DNA of 6,796 nucleotides from Gammaproteobacteria bacterium (GTDB lineage: Bacteria > Pseudomonadota > Gammaproteobacteria > UBA1113): contig JAIELR010000210.1 of assembly GCA_019752835.1 (NCBI GenBank), positions 1-6,796 on the forward strand, written 5' to 3'. Of the stretch, positions 5,200 to 6,796 are shown one piece after another (the first letter of the stretch is position 1; each line of letters starts with the position of its first letter). A program made the position numbers and the translations under genes. Below the pieces are notes generated by a model that was given only the letters and a program-made list of their open reading frames with translations, searched no databases and had not been told where the DNA came from.

Positions 5200-6376
5200 C
5201 TTGCCAAATAAAATTGATGTTGCCATAGGCATGCGTCGAGTCGGTAAAACGTATTTTTTGTTTCAAACGATACGCGATCTACTGATGAAAGAAAATATTC
5301 CATGGCATCGCATCCTCTATTTAAATTTCGAAGATGATCGACTTTTGCCTTGTTCACAAAAAAAACTGGTAGCTTTACTGGAGGGATTTTATCAGCTTTA
5401 CCCTGATAACCATGATCATACGTGCTACTTTTTCTTAGATGAAATTCAACAAGTCGATGATTGGCCTTTGGTTATTCGTCGTTTTTTTGATACGAAAAAA
5501 ATAAAAATATATCTAACGGGATCCTCTGCGCGTTTGTTGAGTAAAGAAATTGCAAGCTCCCTGCGAGGCCGCTCATTGTCGACGGAAATATGGCCTTACA
5601 GTTTCAATGAATATTTATCTGCCTATCACATGACTTGGGACAAAAAACATCTAGTTAGCGATAAAATTCAGCATAAATTACAAGAATATTTGAGAAATTA
5701 TTTTATTCAAGGAGGATTTCCTGAGACCATTGGATTACCAGTGGATAAACAGCGGCAATTATTGCAAGATTATGTTGAAGTAGTCTTAATGCGGGATATT
5801 ATTGAACGGTATAATATTACCAATATTTCCTTGATCAAATATTTATTGAGTACCTTATTAAAAAATATTGCCACTGGATTTTCAGTCCATAAATTCGCCA
5901 ATGATGTTAAAAGCCAAGGCTTAACTGGCGCAAAAAATACGATACATGATTATCTAAGTTATATTGAAGACGCTTATTTAGTTTTTTGTGTACCCTTATT
6001 TAGTGAGTCCTTACGAAAGACACATTCTAATCCTCGGAAAATATATGCCATTGATACCGGTTTAGCGAATGCATTTTCATTTAGTTTGCAACATAATAGT
6101 GGCCATTTATTTGAAAATATAGTGTATCTTGATTTCAGACGTCGAGGTTGCAAAGTCTATTATTACTTGACACAAGAACGTTGTGAAGTGGATTTTTTAG
6201 TCGAAGATCCTTTTGGCCATCGTAAGCTTTATCAGGTGGTTTGGGATATGTCTGATCCCAGCACGTTGGCAAGGGAGGAACGAGCATTACGTACAGCCGA
6301 AAAAGAGTTAGGTATTCCAGGAGAGATTATTACACCAGAGGTATACATGCAGTGGGTAAAATTAGAAAAGACCTAG
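5093..6376 (+). CDS. ATPase B: AAA_14/DUF4143 (COG1373-type) ATP-binding protein
   Basis: Intact 427-residue cytoplasmic ATPase from a different branch of the same superfamily as ATPase A; biological role unknown. A helical N-terminal extension (1-36) precedes Walker A GMRRVGKT (46-53). It is followed by ILYLNFEDDRL, Walker B YFFLDEIQQV (from 112), and IYLTGSSARLLSKE with LRGRS, a sensor and arginine-containing stretch. The DUF4143 part includes GGFPE, a helical section with a winged-helix look, and a terminal PD-(D/E)XK-like fold. There E365-V-D367-F is kept but the second motif reads YQVVW (Q381), lacking the E-x-K seen in ATPase A. Start choice is uncertain: TTG at 5093 follows an in-frame stop at 5078-5080, while the first in-frame ATG is at 5162. 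Similarity to B' begins before 5162 and preserves the frame, which favours TTG. Neither site has a good ribosome signal. It appears monocistronic, with its array and leader shared with B'. Confidence 0.92.
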   Translation: MEISVILKLLQTLLVEFQAKYSTMADPVSRQGHFNHLPNKIDVAIGMRRVGKTYFLFQTIRDLLMKENIPWHRILYLNFEDDRLLPCSQKKLVALLEGFYQLYPDNHDHTCYFFLDEIQQVDDWPLVIRRFFDTKKIKIYLTGSSARLLSKEIASSLRGRSLSTEIWPYSFNEYLSAYHMTWDKKHLVSDKIQHKLQEYLRNYFIQGGFPETIGLPVDKQRQLLQDYVEVVLMRDIIERYNITNISLIKYLLSTLLKNIATGFSVHKFANDVKSQGLTGAKNTIHDYLSYIEDAYLVFCVPLFSESLRKTHSNPRKIYAIDTGLANAFSFSLQHNSGHLFENIVYLDFRRRGCKVYYYLTQERCEVDFLVEDPFGHRKLYQVVWDMSDPSTLAREERALRTAEKELGIPGEIITPEVYMQWVKLEKT

Positions 6377-6796
6377 TGTTGCACCTCATTTATTAATGCG
6401 AGAGGATTTTTTTGCCAAGCATGGCAATATTTAATATAGCAAAATGTTGAACTGACCCTATTTTAATAGACATTAACGTAATATTTTAAAAATTTCATAT
6501 AATTCAACGAAAAAATTATGAAAATTTAGTGTCGAAAATATGCTTTTCCTGTTCGCATGTTAATGAGTGTTAAAAATATATTCAAATATTGACATCAAAA
6601 AATGGTTATTTCCGCACATTTTTGTACATTCTGGTGTATATCCAATACAACTATGCCATAAATTCAACCAAAAAATGCTTGACATACCTGTGTTTGCTTG
6701 GCAGCATGATGCAGTTTTTTACACGTTAAACGGTTTTTCAGAGAGAATTGTTCATGGACAATGAGACGGTGAATCATTCAGCTATCTAGTGAGAAT
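6377..6796. other. A+T-rich tail with no supported gene
   Basis: Beyond the hairpin this 420-base stretch holds nothing I can assign. One plus-strand frame of 65 codons (6567-6764, GTG start directly after a TGA) has no ribosome site, an unusual composition and no recognisable motif, so I treat it as probably chance. TTGACA occurs at 6589 and 6679 without a matching -10. TGAACTGACCC at 6448-6458 resembles the end of some insertion sequences, but no transposase frame follows. No 22-bp units occur here. Confidence 0.5.
6412..6427. other. Small hairpin downstream of ATPase B
   Basis: TTGCCA and TGGCAA form a perfect six-base stem around AGCA, preceded by a T run and followed by TATTTAATAT. It lies 36 bases after the ATPase B stop and might be a weak terminator. 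The sequence after the stem is only partly T-rich. Confidence 0.35.

Noticed and set aside
6567..6764. Plus-strand 65-codon frame starting GTG
   Set aside because: No ribosome site, the start abuts a TGA, and the translation matches no family I recognise. Kept only as a note in the tail region.

Overview
The window looks like chromosomal DNA from a gammaproteobacterium. The pairing of an exported LysM protein of about 346 residues with dprA is a familiar gammaproteobacterial arrangement (for example beside dprA in Pseudomonas). The moderately low G+C content and the style of the accessory genes would fit a Legionellales-type lineage. That placement is inference; the sequence does not name the species.

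Region 1 (1-2531) is an ordinary housekeeping block on the plus strand: the 3' part of folA (dihydrofolate reductase), then a secreted LysM-domain protein overlapping it by four bases (ATGA), then dprA (DNA-processing protein for natural transformation). It ends at a short hairpin with a T-tract.

Region 2 (about 2532-6376) is an accessory block, more A+T-rich by eye, built almost entirely from AAA+ ATPases of the AAA_14/DUF4143 type (COG1373-like, function not established). It holds two intact genes, here called ATPase A (3128-4501) and ATPase B (5093-6376). It also holds two broken ones: a 5' remnant of a close paralogue of B (pseudogene B', 2805-2960) and a minus-strand N-terminal remnant of a third ATPase (C', 4650-4838). 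B and B' share a duplicated upstream region. That region begins with an array of 22-bp units containing ATGGAWTWT (four in front of B, two in front of B') and continues with about 150 bp of conserved non-coding leader. The leader is about 88% identical by hand count, against about 81% for the shared coding part. ATPase A instead follows a strong hairpin and its own promoter, which is overlapped by two palindromes that resemble operators.

Region 3 (6377-6796) is A+T-rich and has no gene I can support. It contains one doubtful 65-codon frame, a small hairpin and a stretch resembling an insertion-sequence end.

Overall, the 3' side of dprA appears to be a site where COG1373-type ATPase modules have accumulated, duplicated and decayed. 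The iterated operator-like arrays are the least explained part. No RNA genes or CRISPR array were seen.
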